Notes under the pieces: model-generated | What the model was told of the DNA's origin: nothing | The model's database searches: none | What the model saw: the letters and a program-made list of their open reading frames with translations, nothing else | Shown: piece after piece, positions 52,980-62,362 of the stretch | Position numbering within the stretch: the stretch's first letter is position 1 | How the letters are laid out: every line of letters starts with the position of its first letter | Made by a program: the position numbers and the translations under genes | Assembly: GCF_002245895.1 (NCBI RefSeq) | Contig: NZ_NPJZ01000001.1 | Coordinates: 5,554,501-5,618,500 of the forward strand | Reading direction: 5' to 3' | DNA length: 64,000 bases | Origin: Rhodococcus sp. OK302 | Lineage (GTDB): Bacteria > Actinomycetota > Actinomycetes > Mycobacteriales > Mycobacteriaceae

Positions 52980-53543
52980 TCAGTCGCTTAGGCACGCATC
53001 CAGCGCGGCCTCCACATCGGTCCTGACCAACAGCGTGTCCAAAGCCTTACGGCCGACAAAACCGGTGCCGTCCAACTTGTTCAACCACTCGAGCAGACCC
53101 GTGTAATGCCCGACCGGATCAAGAAGGACCACCGGCTTGCTGTGCATTCCCAGGTAGCCGGCAGTCCACGTCTCGAACAACTCTTCCAGCGTCCCGATAC
53201 CGCCAGGCAACGTGATGAACGCGTCCGCGTTGTCTTCCATCAACTGCTTGCGCTGACGCATCGTGTCGGTGACGATCAGCTCGTCGGCGTCGACATCCGC
53301 AACTTCCTTGTGCACCAAGGCCTTCGGAATTACACCGATGGTCCACGCCCCCGCCGCCCGTGCCGACTCGGCCACAGCGCCCATCATCGAGACATTGCCG
53401 CCGCCCGAAACCAACTGCCATCCGCGTCGACCGATCGCGGTCCCCACCTCGGTAGCCAAAGCCAGGAACGATTCATCCACCGGACCCGACGCGCAGTAGA
53501 CGCACACCGAAAATTTCTTGCCCTCGCGACTATCAGTCACCAT
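52980..53543 (-). CDS. LOG-family (TIGR00730) phosphoribohydrolase, first copy
   Basis: The 187-residue protein has the lysine decarboxylase-like/LOG fold with SGGGNVSMMGAVAESAR (about 46-62) and PGGIGTLEE (about 114-122), the motif that binds nucleotide 5'-monophosphates. LOG enzymes release free bases from cytokinin-type N6-modified AMP. The M. tuberculosis homologue Rv1205 makes cytokinins. It overlaps the neighbouring paralogue by 7 bp. Confidence 0.9.
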   Translation of the reverse strand: MVTDSREGKKFSVCVYCASGPVDESFLALATEVGTAIGRRGWQLVSGGGNVSMMGAVAESARAAGAWTIGVIPKALVHKEVADVDADELIVTDTMRQRKQLMEDNADAFITLPGGIGTLEELFETWTAGYLGMHSKPVVLLDPVGHYTGLLEWLNKLDGTGFVGRKALDTLLVRTDVEAALDACLSD

Positions 53544-54340
53544 TCTTCTTCTTTCCCCAGATCTGCTGCCTCGTCGACGCCCTTGTTCGCGTCGACGACA
53601 ATTCGGACTGCTTCTTCGACACTGTCGGTGACGTGCAGCAAGTTTGCATCGCCCGCGGAGATCTTTCCTTCACGCTCGAGGGTGCCCTGGATCCACTCCA
53701 CCAGCCCGGACCAGTACTCGGTACCGAACAGAATGATCGGAAAACGCGTGACCTTGTGCGTCTGAACCAGAGTGAGTGCCTCGAACAACTCGTCGAGCGT
53801 TCCGAATCCGCCCGGTAGGCAGATGAAGGCCTGCGAGTACTTCACGAACATCGTCTTGCGCGCGAAGAAATACCGGAAGTTGATACCGAGATCGACCCAC
53901 TCGTTGAGCCCCTGCTCGAACGGCAACTCGATGCCGAGTCCGATCGAGTAACCGCCGGCCTCGCTGCAACCACGGTTGGCAGCTTCCATGACGCCGGGGC
54001 CACCGCCGGTGATGACCGCGAAGCCCTCCTTCGCGAGGGCAGTTCCGAGTTCACGGCCGGCGAGGTACTCGGGATGGTCAACCGGGGTGCGGGCCGAACC
54101 GAAGACGGTTACCGCACGCGGCACCTCAGCGAGCGCACCGAATCCTTCGACGAATTCGCTCTGGATGCGCAGAACCCGCCACGGATCGGTATGCACCCAG
54201 TCGGTCGGCCCGCGCGAATCCAGCAACCGCTGGTCGGTGGTGGTTTTTTCGTCTTTGCGTTTACGACGCAACTGAATCGGACCACGATGCTTGATCGACG
54301 AGGTCTGCTTCTTCGAGGCTGAACTCTTTTCAGGTGCCAT
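53537..54340 (-). CDS. LOG-family (TIGR00730) protein, second copy
   Basis: The 267-residue paralogue has a basic N-terminal extension (about 1-75, SSASKKQ and RRKRKDEK), then the LOG core with ITGGGPGVMEAANRG (about 114) and PGGFGTLDE (about 175-183). It shares the active-site motifs of its neighbour but is larger, like the YgdH/PpnN group of nucleosidases. Overlap with the first LOG gene suggests joint expression. dapE follows downstream of its start side with an 17-bp gap. Confidence 0.87.
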   Translation of the reverse strand: MAPEKSSASKKQTSSIKHRGPIQLRRKRKDEKTTTDQRLLDSRGPTDWVHTDPWRVLRIQSEFVEGFGALAEVPRAVTVFGSARTPVDHPEYLAGRELGTALAKEGFAVITGGGPGVMEAANRGCSEAGGYSIGLGIELPFEQGLNEWVDLGINFRYFFARKTMFVKYSQAFICLPGGFGTLDELFEALTLVQTHKVTRFPIILFGTEYWSGLVEWIQGTLEREGKISAGDANLLHVTDSVEEAVRIVVDANKGVDEAADLGKEEEW

Positions 54341-54357
54341 GCACGCAAGGCTAACGG

Positions 54358-55428
54358 CTAGGCCGACAAGTACTTCCTCAATACGGCCGCGACGTCGGTG
54401 ATCTGCTGGACCGGGACGTGCTCGTCACGCTTGTGCGCGAGGTTCGGATCACCCGGACCGTAGTTGACGGCCGGAATACCGAGTGCCGAGAATCTGGAGA
54501 CATCCGTCCAGCCGTACTTGGCCCGGAACTGGCCACCGGCAGCTTCGATCAGCGCGGCAGCCGACGGGTTCGCCAACCCCGGCAGAGCGCCGGGCGAGGA
54601 ATCCGTGACCTCGAAACCAAGACCCAATCCGTCGAATACTTCCCTTACGTGGGCCTCGGCCTGCTCCTGACTACGGTCGGGCGCAAAACGGAAATTGACA
54701 TCCATCTCGGCCTCGTCGGGCACGACATTTCCGGCGACGCCACCGGAGATCCGCACAGCCGACAAGCCTTCGCGGTAACCGCAACCGTCGATGTCGATCG
54801 AGCGCGACTGGTACGCGGACAAGCGTTCGAGAGCAGCACCGAACTTGTGGATGGCGTTGTCCCCCAGCCAAGACCTCGCCGAATGCGCACGGGTGCCGGA
54901 AGCACTCAAGCGCACTCGCATAGTTCCCTGGCACCCGGCTTCGATGAACCCGGCCGTCGGCTCGCCCAGGATCGCGACGTCCGCAGCGAGCCACTCGGGG
55001 ATCTCACGTTCGATCCGGCCCAGTCCGTTGAAGGTGGCAGCAATTTCCTCGCAGTCGTAGAAGACCAACGTCAAATCGTGGGCCAAGTTCTCGATGGTGG
55101 CAGCGAGGTGCAGGAACACCGCGTCGCCGGACTTCATGTCCACGGTGCCGCAGCCGTGCAGGATGTCGCCCTCACGGCGCGACGGAACGTTGTCGGCGAT
55201 CGGAACGGTATCGAGGTGCCCCGCCAACATGACCCGACTGGGAAGTCCACGTGAGGTCCGAGCCAGCACCGCATTGCCGTTGCGAATGATCTCGAAGCCG
55301 CTGGTCTGCTCACGCAGCGCATCCTCGACAGCCTGCGCGATGGCAGATTCGTCGTGGGAAACGCTGGGGATGTCGACCAGTGCAGCCGTCAGGTCAATGG
55401 GGTCCGAGGCAAGATCGAGGATGCTCAC
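54358..55428 (-). CDS. dapE: Succinyl-diaminopimelate desuccinylase
   Basis: From GTG 55428 the product is 356 residues (GTG 55434 is an alternative). It is an M20 peptidase-family enzyme with [11 protein letters not shown] (about 66-76), [12 protein letters not shown] (about 91-102), the catalytic YDCEEIA region (about 127) and GYREGLSAV. It releases succinate from N-succinyl-LL-diaminopimelate for lysine and cell wall. A TATTCT -10 lies 7 nt before GTG 55428, favouring that leaderless start. It is divergent from dapD, which acts earlier in the same pathway. Confidence 0.93.
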   Translation of the reverse strand: MSILDLASDPIDLTAALVDIPSVSHDESAIAQAVEDALREQTSGFEIIRNGNAVLARTSRGLPSRVMLAGHLDTVPIADNVPSRREGDILHGCGTVDMKSGDAVFLHLAATIENLAHDLTLVFYDCEEIAATFNGLGRIEREIPEWLAADVAILGEPTAGFIEAGCQGTMRVRLSASGTRAHSARSWLGDNAIHKFGAALERLSAYQSRSIDIDGCGYREGLSAVRISGGVAGNVVPDEAEMDVNFRFAPDRSQEQAEAHVREVFDGLGLGFEVTDSSPGALPGLANPSAAALIEAAGGQFRAKYGWTDVSRFSALGIPAVNYGPGDPNLAHKRDEHVPVQQITDVAAVLRKYLSA

Positions 55429-55435
55429 ACGCACC

Positions 55436-55441
55436 AGAATA
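55436..55441 (-). promoter_or_regulatory. -10 of leaderless dapE promoter
   Basis: TATTCT on the minus strand lies 7 nt before the GTG at 55428, which fits leaderless initiation and decides between two closely spaced GTG codons. Confidence 0.55.
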
Positions 55442-55463
55442 GGCCGCTGGCCACGTCACCCAG

Positions 55464-55469
55464 TAATCT
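55464..55469 (+). promoter_or_regulatory. -10 of dapD promoter
   Basis: TAATCT lies 8 nt before the dapD GTG; a leaderless or nearly leaderless mRNA is expected. Confidence 0.45.
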
Positions 55470-55477
55470 CTAGTTCT

Positions 55478-56431
55478 GTGAGCGCACAGGGAGCAACAGC
55501 AGTAGGTATCGCCAACGTGACCGCGGACGGAACCGTCCTCGACACCTGGTTCCCCGCACCGGAGCTGGGAACATTCGACAAGACCGGTACCGAGAACGTC
55601 GAGGGAACAGACATTCCTTCCGATCTCGCCCTGCTGGCCGGCAACGACGAAGCTCGCGAGGTCTCGCAGGTCATCGTCCGCACCACCATCGCCGACCTCA
55701 GCAAGGCTCCCGTTGACGCCTACGACGTCTACCTGCGCCTTCACCTACTTTCCCACCGCCTCGTTGCGCCTCACGGTGTCAACCTCGACGGCCAGTTCGG
55801 TCTGCTCGCCAACGTCGTCTGGACCAACTTCGGCCCGTGCGCCGTCGAAGGCTTCGAGCAGGTCCGTTCGCGTCTGCGTATCCGCGGCGTCGTCACCGTC
55901 TTCAGCGTCGACAAGTTCCCCCGCATGGTCGACTACGTTGTCCCCGCCGGTGTACGCATCGCCGATGCCGATCGTGTCCGCCTGGGAGCACACCTCGCAG
56001 CCGGCACCACCGTCATGCACGAAGGCTTCGTGAACTTCAACGCCGGCACCCTCGGCAACTCCATGGTCGAAGGCCGCATCTCCGCCGGTGTCGTTGTCGA
56101 CGACGGATCCGACGTGGGCGGCGGCGCGTCCATCATGGGCACCCTGTCCGGCGGCGGCAAGGAAACGATCTCCCTCGGCAAGCGCTGCCTCCTCGGCGCC
56201 AACTCGGGCCTCGGCATTTCCCTCGGCGACGACTGCGTCCTCGAAGCCGGCCTGTACGTCACCGCCGGCACCAAGGTCACCGGCCCCGACGGCACCGTCG
56301 TCAAGGCCAAGGACCTCAGCGGCAAGTCCAACCTTCTGTTCCGTCGTAACTCCGTATCGGGTGCTGTCGAGGTCGTGCCGTGGAAGGGCACCGGCGTCGA
56401 ACTGAATGCTGCACTTCACGCCAACGACTGA
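55478..56431 (+). CDS. dapD: Tetrahydrodipicolinate N-succinyltransferase
   Basis: The GTG at 55478 gives 317 residues. The N-terminal domain starts [18 protein letters not shown], and the C-terminal part (about 150-300) is a left-handed beta-helix of hexapeptide repeats ([21 protein letters not shown]). It transfers succinyl from succinyl-CoA to tetrahydrodipicolinate in the diaminopimelate/lysine pathway. It matches the actinobacterial DapD type. It shares a TGATG overlap with the permease. Confidence 0.94.
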   Translation: MSAQGATAVGIANVTADGTVLDTWFPAPELGTFDKTGTENVEGTDIPSDLALLAGNDEAREVSQVIVRTTIADLSKAPVDAYDVYLRLHLLSHRLVAPHGVNLDGQFGLLANVVWTNFGPCAVEGFEQVRSRLRIRGVVTVFSVDKFPRMVDYVVPAGVRIADADRVRLGAHLAAGTTVMHEGFVNFNAGTLGNSMVEGRISAGVVVDDGSDVGGGASIMGTLSGGGKETISLGKRCLLGANSGLGISLGDDCVLEAGLYVTAGTKVTGPDGTVVKAKDLSGKSNLLFRRNSVSGAVEVVPWKGTGVELNAALHAND

Positions 56432-57810
56432 TGAGTAACACCGACGCCCCCGAGGAAACACCCACCGCTCTCGGTCACGGCCTCAAGGTCCGACATCTCA
56501 CGATGATGGGCCTGGGCTCAGCCATCGGCGCCGGCCTGTTCCTCGGAACGGGCGTCGGTATCGCGACGGCCGGTCCCGCGGTATTGATCTCCTACATCGT
56601 CGCGGGCGCCGTAGTCGTCTTCGTGATGCGGATGCTCGGCGAGATGGGCGCTGCGATTCCGGCCAGCGGTTCCTTCTCGCACTACGCGCGTCTGGGGATC
56701 GGCGAGTGGGCCGGATTCGTGATGGGCTGGCTCTACTGGTTCATGCTGATCATGGTTCTAGGCGCCGAGATCACCGGAGCCTCCGACATCGTCGACAACT
56801 GGCTCCCCGGTGTACCGCAGTGGGTGGTGGCCCTCGTCTTCGTGGTGTTCTTCGCCGCCGTGAACCTGGCCAAGGTCAGCAACTTCGGCGAGTTCGAATT
56901 CTGGTTCGCCGCAATCAAAGTCACCGTCATCATCGGCTTCCTCATCGTCGGTGTGCTGCTCGTCTTCGGACTCCTGCCCGGCACCGATCCGGTGGGAACC
57001 TCCAACCTGTTCGGTCAGGGCGGCTTCATGCCCACCGGATTCTCGGGCGTCGCTGCCGGACTTCTGGTGGTGGCCTTCGCCTTCGGTGGTATCGAGATCG
57101 TCACCATTGCCGCCGCCGAATCCGAGAATCCGGAACGCTCCATCGCCATCGCTGTCCGCAGCGTGGTGTGGCGTATCAGCGTCTTCTACATCGGCGCCAT
57201 CTCGATCATGGTCTTGGTGCTGCCGTGGAACGATCCGGGACTCGAGAGCGGTCCGTTTGTCGCCGTACTCAACAAGGCCAACATCCCCGGCGTCGCGGGA
57301 TTCATGGAACTTGTTGTGGTCGTCGCCTTGCTGTCTGCGTTCAACGCCAACATCTACGGCACCTCCCGCATGGCCTTCTCGTTGGCACGGCGCGGCGACG
57401 GTCCGGCCTTCATGGCCAAACTCTCGAAAACCGGTGTCCCCACCAACGCGGTCTTGCTCTCGGTATTCTTCGGCTTCGTCAGCGTGCTCCTGAACTGGCT
57501 TCTTCCCGACGATCTGCTCGGCATCCTCCTCAACGCAGTCGGCGCGGCGCTGCTCGTCATCTGGATCTTCATCGTCGTCTCACACCTGCGGTTGCGCCGG
57601 CAACTCGAAGCCGAAGGCAAGCTGTCGATCCGCATGTGGCTGTTCCCATACCTCAGCTACGCCACCCTGGCGATGCTCGGAGCGTTTGTCATCCTCATGC
57701 TTTTCGACGACGACGCCCGCGCCCAGCTGATCTCGACATCGGTCCTCTTCGCTGTCATCGCGGCACTCGGGTACCTGAACACCCGACTGCGGAAGGCGAA
57801 GCAGCCTTGA
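56431..57810 (+). CDS. Amino-acid permease (APC family)
   Basis: The 459-residue protein (ATG 56431 overlapping the dapD stop) has about twelve membrane helices and the APC-family signature LGSAIGAGLFLGTG (about 28-41) near the N terminus. It resembles the GABA/lysine/aromatic permease branch. Coupling to dapD hints at a basic amino acid or lysine-pathway compound but does not prove it. An open frame upstream to 56380 is dapD shadow. Confidence 0.9.
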   Translation: MSNTDAPEETPTALGHGLKVRHLTMMGLGSAIGAGLFLGTGVGIATAGPAVLISYIVAGAVVVFVMRMLGEMGAAIPASGSFSHYARLGIGEWAGFVMGWLYWFMLIMVLGAEITGASDIVDNWLPGVPQWVVALVFVVFFAAVNLAKVSNFGEFEFWFAAIKVTVIIGFLIVGVLLVFGLLPGTDPVGTSNLFGQGGFMPTGFSGVAAGLLVVAFAFGGIEIVTIAAAESENPERSIAIAVRSVVWRISVFYIGAISIMVLVLPWNDPGLESGPFVAVLNKANIPGVAGFMELVVVVALLSAFNANIYGTSRMAFSLARRGDGPAFMAKLSKTGVPTNAVLLSVFFGFVSVLLNWLLPDDLLGILLNAVGAALLVIWIFIVVSHLRLRRQLEAEGKLSIRMWLFPYLSYATLAMLGAFVILMLFDDDARAQLISTSVLFAVIAALGYLNTRLRKAKQP

Positions 57811-57813
57811 TCG

Positions 57814-57850
57814 TGAAGGATTTCGTTCGCTGAGCGAGCGAAATCCTTCA
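57814..57850 (+). terminator. Terminator-like hairpin after the permease
   Basis: TGAAGGATTTCGTTCGCT and AGCGAGCGAAATCCTTCA pair over 18 bp with one wobble. It starts 4 bp after the permease stop and lacks a strong U-run. Confidence 0.65.
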
Positions 57851-57861
57851 TAATCAGAGCC

Positions 57862-58281
57862 ATGCTGATGAGAAGTGACTATCCGACGAAGTATGTCAAC
57901 GGTGTCCGAGCGATGGTAAAGAACAACGTGGCGTCGTACACCGCGCTGGGTCTGCCGGCAGGAAACGACTTCGAGCGTGGCTACGTCCATCAACTGCTGC
58001 TCGCGCTGGACTCCTACTTCACCCACCGAGGCCGTGGGATGGAAGGCAAGGACGGCAACCCGCTCAACGAAGTCCGAATGATCACCGATTCGCTGCAGGG
58101 CAACGACGGCCACGGCCCGATCATCCCGGTCCTGGCTCCGAATTCCACCATCAAGTACAAGCCGGAGAACTCCGTACTCGGCCTCGAGATCGGCGAACCG
58201 CTCGACCTGAGTGTCGCGGAGTACAAGAAGCTGGCCGGCGCATTTCTCGACGAGTTGGAGAAGCGCTTCCCGCCGAAGTGA
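57862..58281 (+). CDS. Hypothetical protein, unknown family
   Basis: The 139-residue cytoplasmic protein has no signal or membrane helix. Notable segments are RSDYPTKYVNGVRAMVKNN at the N terminus, FERGYVHQLLLALDSYF (about 38-54) and LSVAEYKKLAGAFLDELE near the end. I do not recognise the family. It follows a hairpin and is convergent with the von Willebrand protein gene (3-bp gap). Codon use is like its neighbours. Confidence 0.7.
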   Translation: MLMRSDYPTKYVNGVRAMVKNNVASYTALGLPAGNDFERGYVHQLLLALDSYFTHRGRGMEGKDGNPLNEVRMITDSLQGNDGHGPIIPVLAPNSTIKYKPENSVLGLEIGEPLDLSVAEYKKLAGAFLDELEKRFPPK

Positions 58282-58284
58282 CCT

Positions 58285-59883
58285 CTAGGCGCCGCGGTGG
58301 GCCAACGCATTCACGAACACTTCGGAAATCTCCGACGGGTCACGCGCGATATACGTCGAGCCACCGGTAACTCTCGAAATATCCGCCAGAGCAGCTGCAT
58401 CGGCATCGTCGGTGATACCGATGGTCACGATAATCACCGGGCGGGCCGGATCCTGCTCGCGTGCAAGAACATCGAGCAGCTGCTCCCGGGTAATGCTGTC
58501 CGCATCCTCATTGGCGCCGTCGGTCAGCACGATCACACTGTTGACTGCTCGCGGATCGTACGATTCCTGAACCTTGCGAAATGCAGCCAAAGTGGTGTCG
58601 TAGAGGCCTGTCGCGCCGCGCTTGAGTTGGGTCAACCGATTTGCCTGCTCTGCCATCAGCGTTCGCTGAGACACTCCGTCGACAATGGTGTCGTAGCGTC
58701 GAATCGGAACCAATTCCTGGTAGTCCTGAGTTCCCTTCATACCCTGGGAAAAAGCCCACAATCCAGCGGCCACACTGTCCGGGAAAACCTGATTACCGGC
58801 CAGCGCTGCGGCTGTCGTGAGCTGCATCCGATTTTTTCCACCCGTTGCCGGGAAGTCCATCGAAGACGACACGTCGATCGCGACCAGAGTGCGAATCGGC
58901 TTGGCCATCAGTGTCCAGGCACCGAGCGTCCGATCTGCCGCGGACTGGTCCGGTGCCGGCAGCGCCGTGACGTTTCCGATTCCGCCATTCACCGGCGTTG
59001 CTCCGGAGAAGTCACGGAAACCGTTGCGGTTCAATATTTCCTGCGATGCTTCGCTTTTGAATATCGCTTCGAGGGCGTCAGCTTTCTTGGCTGACAGATA
59101 GTGACGCTCGGGGTCCGAGGCACTCACGACCAGCGGGTAATCCATCATCACGGTGCCGGTGGTCGGCACGCTCGCGTTGATCGACGGATTACCGAACTGC
59201 ACGACCTGCTGCTCTGTCGATACTCCGATTTTGCCGGTGCTGACCAACTCGGTCAGCATCTTCGCTCCGACCGGCTGATCCTCGGTTCGCACACTCTCGG
59301 CCTGAGCGTGCGGTACCAATGCCGCACGGACCGATTCCGCCCCACCACTGTGCTCGGCGAGCGCGGCCAGGATCGGGGCCGAAGCCGTACCGGTGGACAG
59401 CGGATTGCCCATTGCAAGGTCCGGCACTTCCAACACCGACAGCCAGTTCGCGAACTGCTCGCCGCCGCCCGAAGCCAGCACGACCGGAGTGGTCGCGATC
59501 GACCCGCCGGCGGTGGCAACTGGCCCCGCCGCCGTAAGCGCGGCTTTGCCGACCCACGCTGCAGAGTCGGGAATCCACAGATCGGGTGCATCGACCCCCT
59601 TACCGAGACGCCCCACGACTTCGCCCGGGAGTGCTGCTTCGACGACGATCCGCGCGCAGCCCGTCTCCTCCGGCGTCACGTCGCCCAGCACCTCGGATAC
59701 TGCGGGTGCGATAGACGGATCCGCTGCCAGAGTGAACTCGTCGACGCTCGGACAGGTCTCGGGTTGGACTGCCTTGAAAACGACAATTCCGGTGGCAGCT
59801 ACTGCAACCAGAACCAACCCGCTCAACGCGTAAAACCCGAATGAACGCCCGCTGTCAGCGCTCGAGTGCCGTCCGCCCGCCAT
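58285..59883 (-). CDS. Membrane-anchored solute-binding-like protein fused to von Willebrand A domain
   Basis: The 532-residue product (ATG 59883; GGAGG 9 nt upstream) has a short cytoplasmic Ser/Gly-rich N terminus, one membrane helix (FYALSGLVLVAVAATGIVVF), a periplasmic-binding-like domain (about 50-310; LWIPDSAAWVG, ATTPVVLASGGG), and a C-terminal von Willebrand A domain with the MIDAS DVSSSMD (about 328) and later Thr/Asp ligands (VIVLTDGANED). The metal site looks intact. Similar actinobacterial proteins are uncharacterised; protein-protein recognition outside the membrane is likely. Confidence 0.85.
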   Translation of the reverse strand: MAGGRHSSADSGRSFGFYALSGLVLVAVAATGIVVFKAVQPETCPSVDEFTLAADPSIAPAVSEVLGDVTPEETGCARIVVEAALPGEVVGRLGKGVDAPDLWIPDSAAWVGKAALTAAGPVATAGGSIATTPVVLASGGGEQFANWLSVLEVPDLAMGNPLSTGTASAPILAALAEHSGGAESVRAALVPHAQAESVRTEDQPVGAKMLTELVSTGKIGVSTEQQVVQFGNPSINASVPTTGTVMMDYPLVVSASDPERHYLSAKKADALEAIFKSEASQEILNRNGFRDFSGATPVNGGIGNVTALPAPDQSAADRTLGAWTLMAKPIRTLVAIDVSSSMDFPATGGKNRMQLTTAAALAGNQVFPDSVAAGLWAFSQGMKGTQDYQELVPIRRYDTIVDGVSQRTLMAEQANRLTQLKRGATGLYDTTLAAFRKVQESYDPRAVNSVIVLTDGANEDADSITREQLLDVLAREQDPARPVIIVTIGITDDADAAALADISRVTGGSTYIARDPSEISEVFVNALAHRGA

Positions 59884-59979
59884 GAAATCTGCCCTCCGAA
59901 GCCAGTCGCAGGTGCGACTGGAGAAATCCGTACCGGCGGGAAGTGTAGCGAAGAACACGGATAAACCAACCAAACAAGA

Positions 59980-61398
59980 TTATTCAGGCATCAAAAGTCG
60001 CTTCTGTACCTTGCCCATCGCGTTCCGCGGGAGCGCCTCGACAAACCGAATTTCGCGTGGACGCTTATGCGCCGACAGTTGCGCACCAACCAGATCGATC
60101 AGCTCCGTCTCGGGCACCTCAGGCTCGGAATGACACCGAACGACAAATGCCACAATTCGCTGGCCGAGGTCCGAATCGGGGACACCGACAACCGCAACTT
60201 CAGACACCGAAGGATGACCGAGAAGCGCGGTCTCGATCTCACCGGCGCCGACGCGGAAGCCTCCGGTCTTGATCAGATCGATGGATTCACGGCCGACAAT
60301 TCGGTGGAATCCGCCCTCGTCGATCACCGCAACATCACCGGTCTTGAAGAACCCGTCGTCCGTCCAGGATTCTGCAGTCACGTCGGGACGGTTCAGATAA
60401 CCGTCGAACAACATCGGACCACGCACCTGGAGGCCTCCGATGCTCTCGCCGTCGTGAGGCACGTCGTTGCCCGCCTCGTCGCGCAACCGAGTTTCCACGC
60501 CGCGCACGGGTACGCCCACCCAACCGGGCCGGCGCTCGCCGTCGACGCGTGTACTGAGCGTCAGCATCGTCTCGCTCATTCCGTAGCGTTCGATTGGCGT
60601 CAGGCCCGTGAGATCGCGCAGTTTCTCGAACACCGGAACCGGCAAGGGTGCGCTGCCGGAGACCAGCAACCGCGCCGACGACAATGCGCGCGCCGACGCC
60701 TCGTCCTCGACGACCCGAGACCAGACCGTCGGCACCCCGAAGTAGAGGGAGCCACCGGCTTGCGCATAGGCCTGCGGAGTCGGCTTGACGGTGTGGACCA
60801 ATCGGCTTCCCACCCGAAGCGGCCCCAGCACGCCCAGGATCAGACCGTGTACGTGGAAGAGCGGAAGTCCGTGTACGACGGTGTCCTTCCCCGTCCACTC
60901 CCACGCCTCGGCCAGAGCATCGATGCCGGCCGCGATAGCGCGGCGGCTGAGCAGTACGCCCTTCGGCGGCCCGGTCGTGCCGGACGTGTAGAGAACAAAT
61001 GCCGTGGATTCCGGGGCAGGCTCCTGGTAGCTGTGCCACGAACGGGCATGCAACCGAACCGGAACGACGGGTAGCCCAACGCACAACTCGTCGGTCTCCC
61101 CCAGCCAGGCCTGGGCTCCGGAGTCGTTAAGGATGTGTTCGCGTTCTGCAATCCCGGCGTCCGGCGGAACCGGAACGACGGTGACGCCCGCAATGAGAGC
61201 GCCGACTACCGCGAGGATCGTTTTTGCCGTCGGTGTCGCCAGCACGGCAACCCGCTGAGCTTGCGCGACGCGCTCGGCAACGGAGGTGGCCGCACCGAGA
61301 ATCTGGCTTCGGGAGAGCGTTGTGTCCCCGATCCTGATCGCGTCCTCGACATCGTCGCCGCGGGCAATGGCAAGGGAATTCAGTGATCGGAGCAGCAT
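59980..61398 (-). CDS. fadD36: Acyl-CoA synthetase (FadD36-like)
   Basis: The 472-residue ANL-superfamily enzyme is short for a FadD. It has VLYTSGTTGPPKGVLLSRR (about 133-151), YGMSETM (about 271) and GFFKTGDVAVID (about 345), and C-terminal GKVQKR with the adenylation Lys. It matches the FadD36 branch and should activate a short- or medium-chain acid with ATP and CoA. It is followed in M. tuberculosis order by other loci near pruB; here pruB is the next upstream gene. Confidence 0.9.
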   Translation of the reverse strand: MLLRSLNSLAIARGDDVEDAIRIGDTTLSRSQILGAATSVAERVAQAQRVAVLATPTAKTILAVVGALIAGVTVVPVPPDAGIAEREHILNDSGAQAWLGETDELCVGLPVVPVRLHARSWHSYQEPAPESTAFVLYTSGTTGPPKGVLLSRRAIAAGIDALAEAWEWTGKDTVVHGLPLFHVHGLILGVLGPLRVGSRLVHTVKPTPQAYAQAGGSLYFGVPTVWSRVVEDEASARALSSARLLVSGSAPLPVPVFEKLRDLTGLTPIERYGMSETMLTLSTRVDGERRPGWVGVPVRGVETRLRDEAGNDVPHDGESIGGLQVRGPMLFDGYLNRPDVTAESWTDDGFFKTGDVAVIDEGGFHRIVGRESIDLIKTGGFRVGAGEIETALLGHPSVSEVAVVGVPDSDLGQRIVAFVVRCHSEPEVPETELIDLVGAQLSAHKRPREIRFVEALPRNAMGKVQKRLLMPE

Positions 61399-61426
61399 AC
61401 CGACAGCATCTCACAACGCACTGGCG

Positions 61427-62362
61427 TCAACTGCGAGAGACAAGGGATCTCAGGAAGAATCGGAGATTCGCCGGGCGCTCCGCAAGCCGGCGCATGAAGT
61501 ACGGGTACCACGCGCTCCCGTAGGGAACGTACGTCCGGACGCGGTTTCCGGCAGCCACCAACCGCGCCTGTTCATCCTCTCGAATGCCGTACAACATCTG
61601 GTATTCGAACTGTCGCCGAACCCGGCGTGCCGCCGCCTCGATCACGGCAGGATCGTGTGACGCGACCATCGGGTATCCCGTTCCCTCGCACAGAATGTCA
61701 AGACACCGCAGATACGACGCTGTCACCTCGTCCCGACGCCGGTACGCCACTGACGACGGTTCGTTGTAGGCGCCTTTGCATAACCTGATCCGGGCACCGG
61801 CCAACTCATGACAGTCCGACTCGGTACGTTTCAGATAGGCCTGCAGCGCGGTACCCAGCCACGGGAAATCGTTGCGTAACAAGCGGACAGCGGCGAGGGT
61901 CGAATCGGTTGTTGTGCGGTCTTCGGCATCGACGGTGACCCAGACTCCGGAAGACTGTGCCGCCTCGCAGAGGATTCGAGCATTCTTGACGGCATCCTCG
62001 GCGCAGAACCCCGCGCCCAAGGCCGAGAGTTTCATTGACACCTCCACGGGCGGCACCGCGGTAGTCGAGTCGGTGAGTTTTCCCAATTCCTCGATCAGGG
62101 CCAGGTATTCGTCCACGGTTGCCTGCGCCGCAGTGGTATCGGTGACGTGCTCCCCCAGAAAGTCGACCGAGACGTACCGCCCCTCGTCGAGCAATCGCCT
62201 GACCACGGCGATCACGTCGCTGCGCTCGCCGCCGGCAACAAACCGGTTCACCAACTGCCGACTCACAGACGTCGAGGTGATGGCGCGTTCGAACCGAGAG
62301 GATCGTGCGGCCGCCAAGATTACCGGTCGCAGCGGATTGGTCAGTACAACAGGCAGTTTCAC
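61427..62362 (-). CDS. pruB: Proline dehydrogenase
   Basis: The GTG at 62362 gives 311 residues of a monofunctional PutA-type TIM barrel with FAD. It contains SVDFLGEHVTDT (about 67), VSMKLSALGAG (about 107), CKGAYNEPSSVAYRRRD (about 208-224) and YQMLYGIREDEQ (about 262), the FAD/proline-binding Arg region. It oxidises proline to pyrroline-5-carboxylate, used by PruA encoded directly upstream with a 4-bp overlap. Confidence 0.93.
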   Translation of the reverse strand: MKLPVVLTNPLRPVILAAARSSRFERAITSTSVSRQLVNRFVAGGERSDVIAVVRRLLDEGRYVSVDFLGEHVTDTTAAQATVDEYLALIEELGKLTDSTTAVPPVEVSMKLSALGAGFCAEDAVKNARILCEAAQSSGVWVTVDAEDRTTTDSTLAAVRLLRNDFPWLGTALQAYLKRTESDCHELAGARIRLCKGAYNEPSSVAYRRRDEVTASYLRCLDILCEGTGYPMVASHDPAVIEAAARRVRRQFEYQMLYGIREDEQARLVAAGNRVRTYVPYGSAWYPYFMRRLAERPANLRFFLRSLVSRS

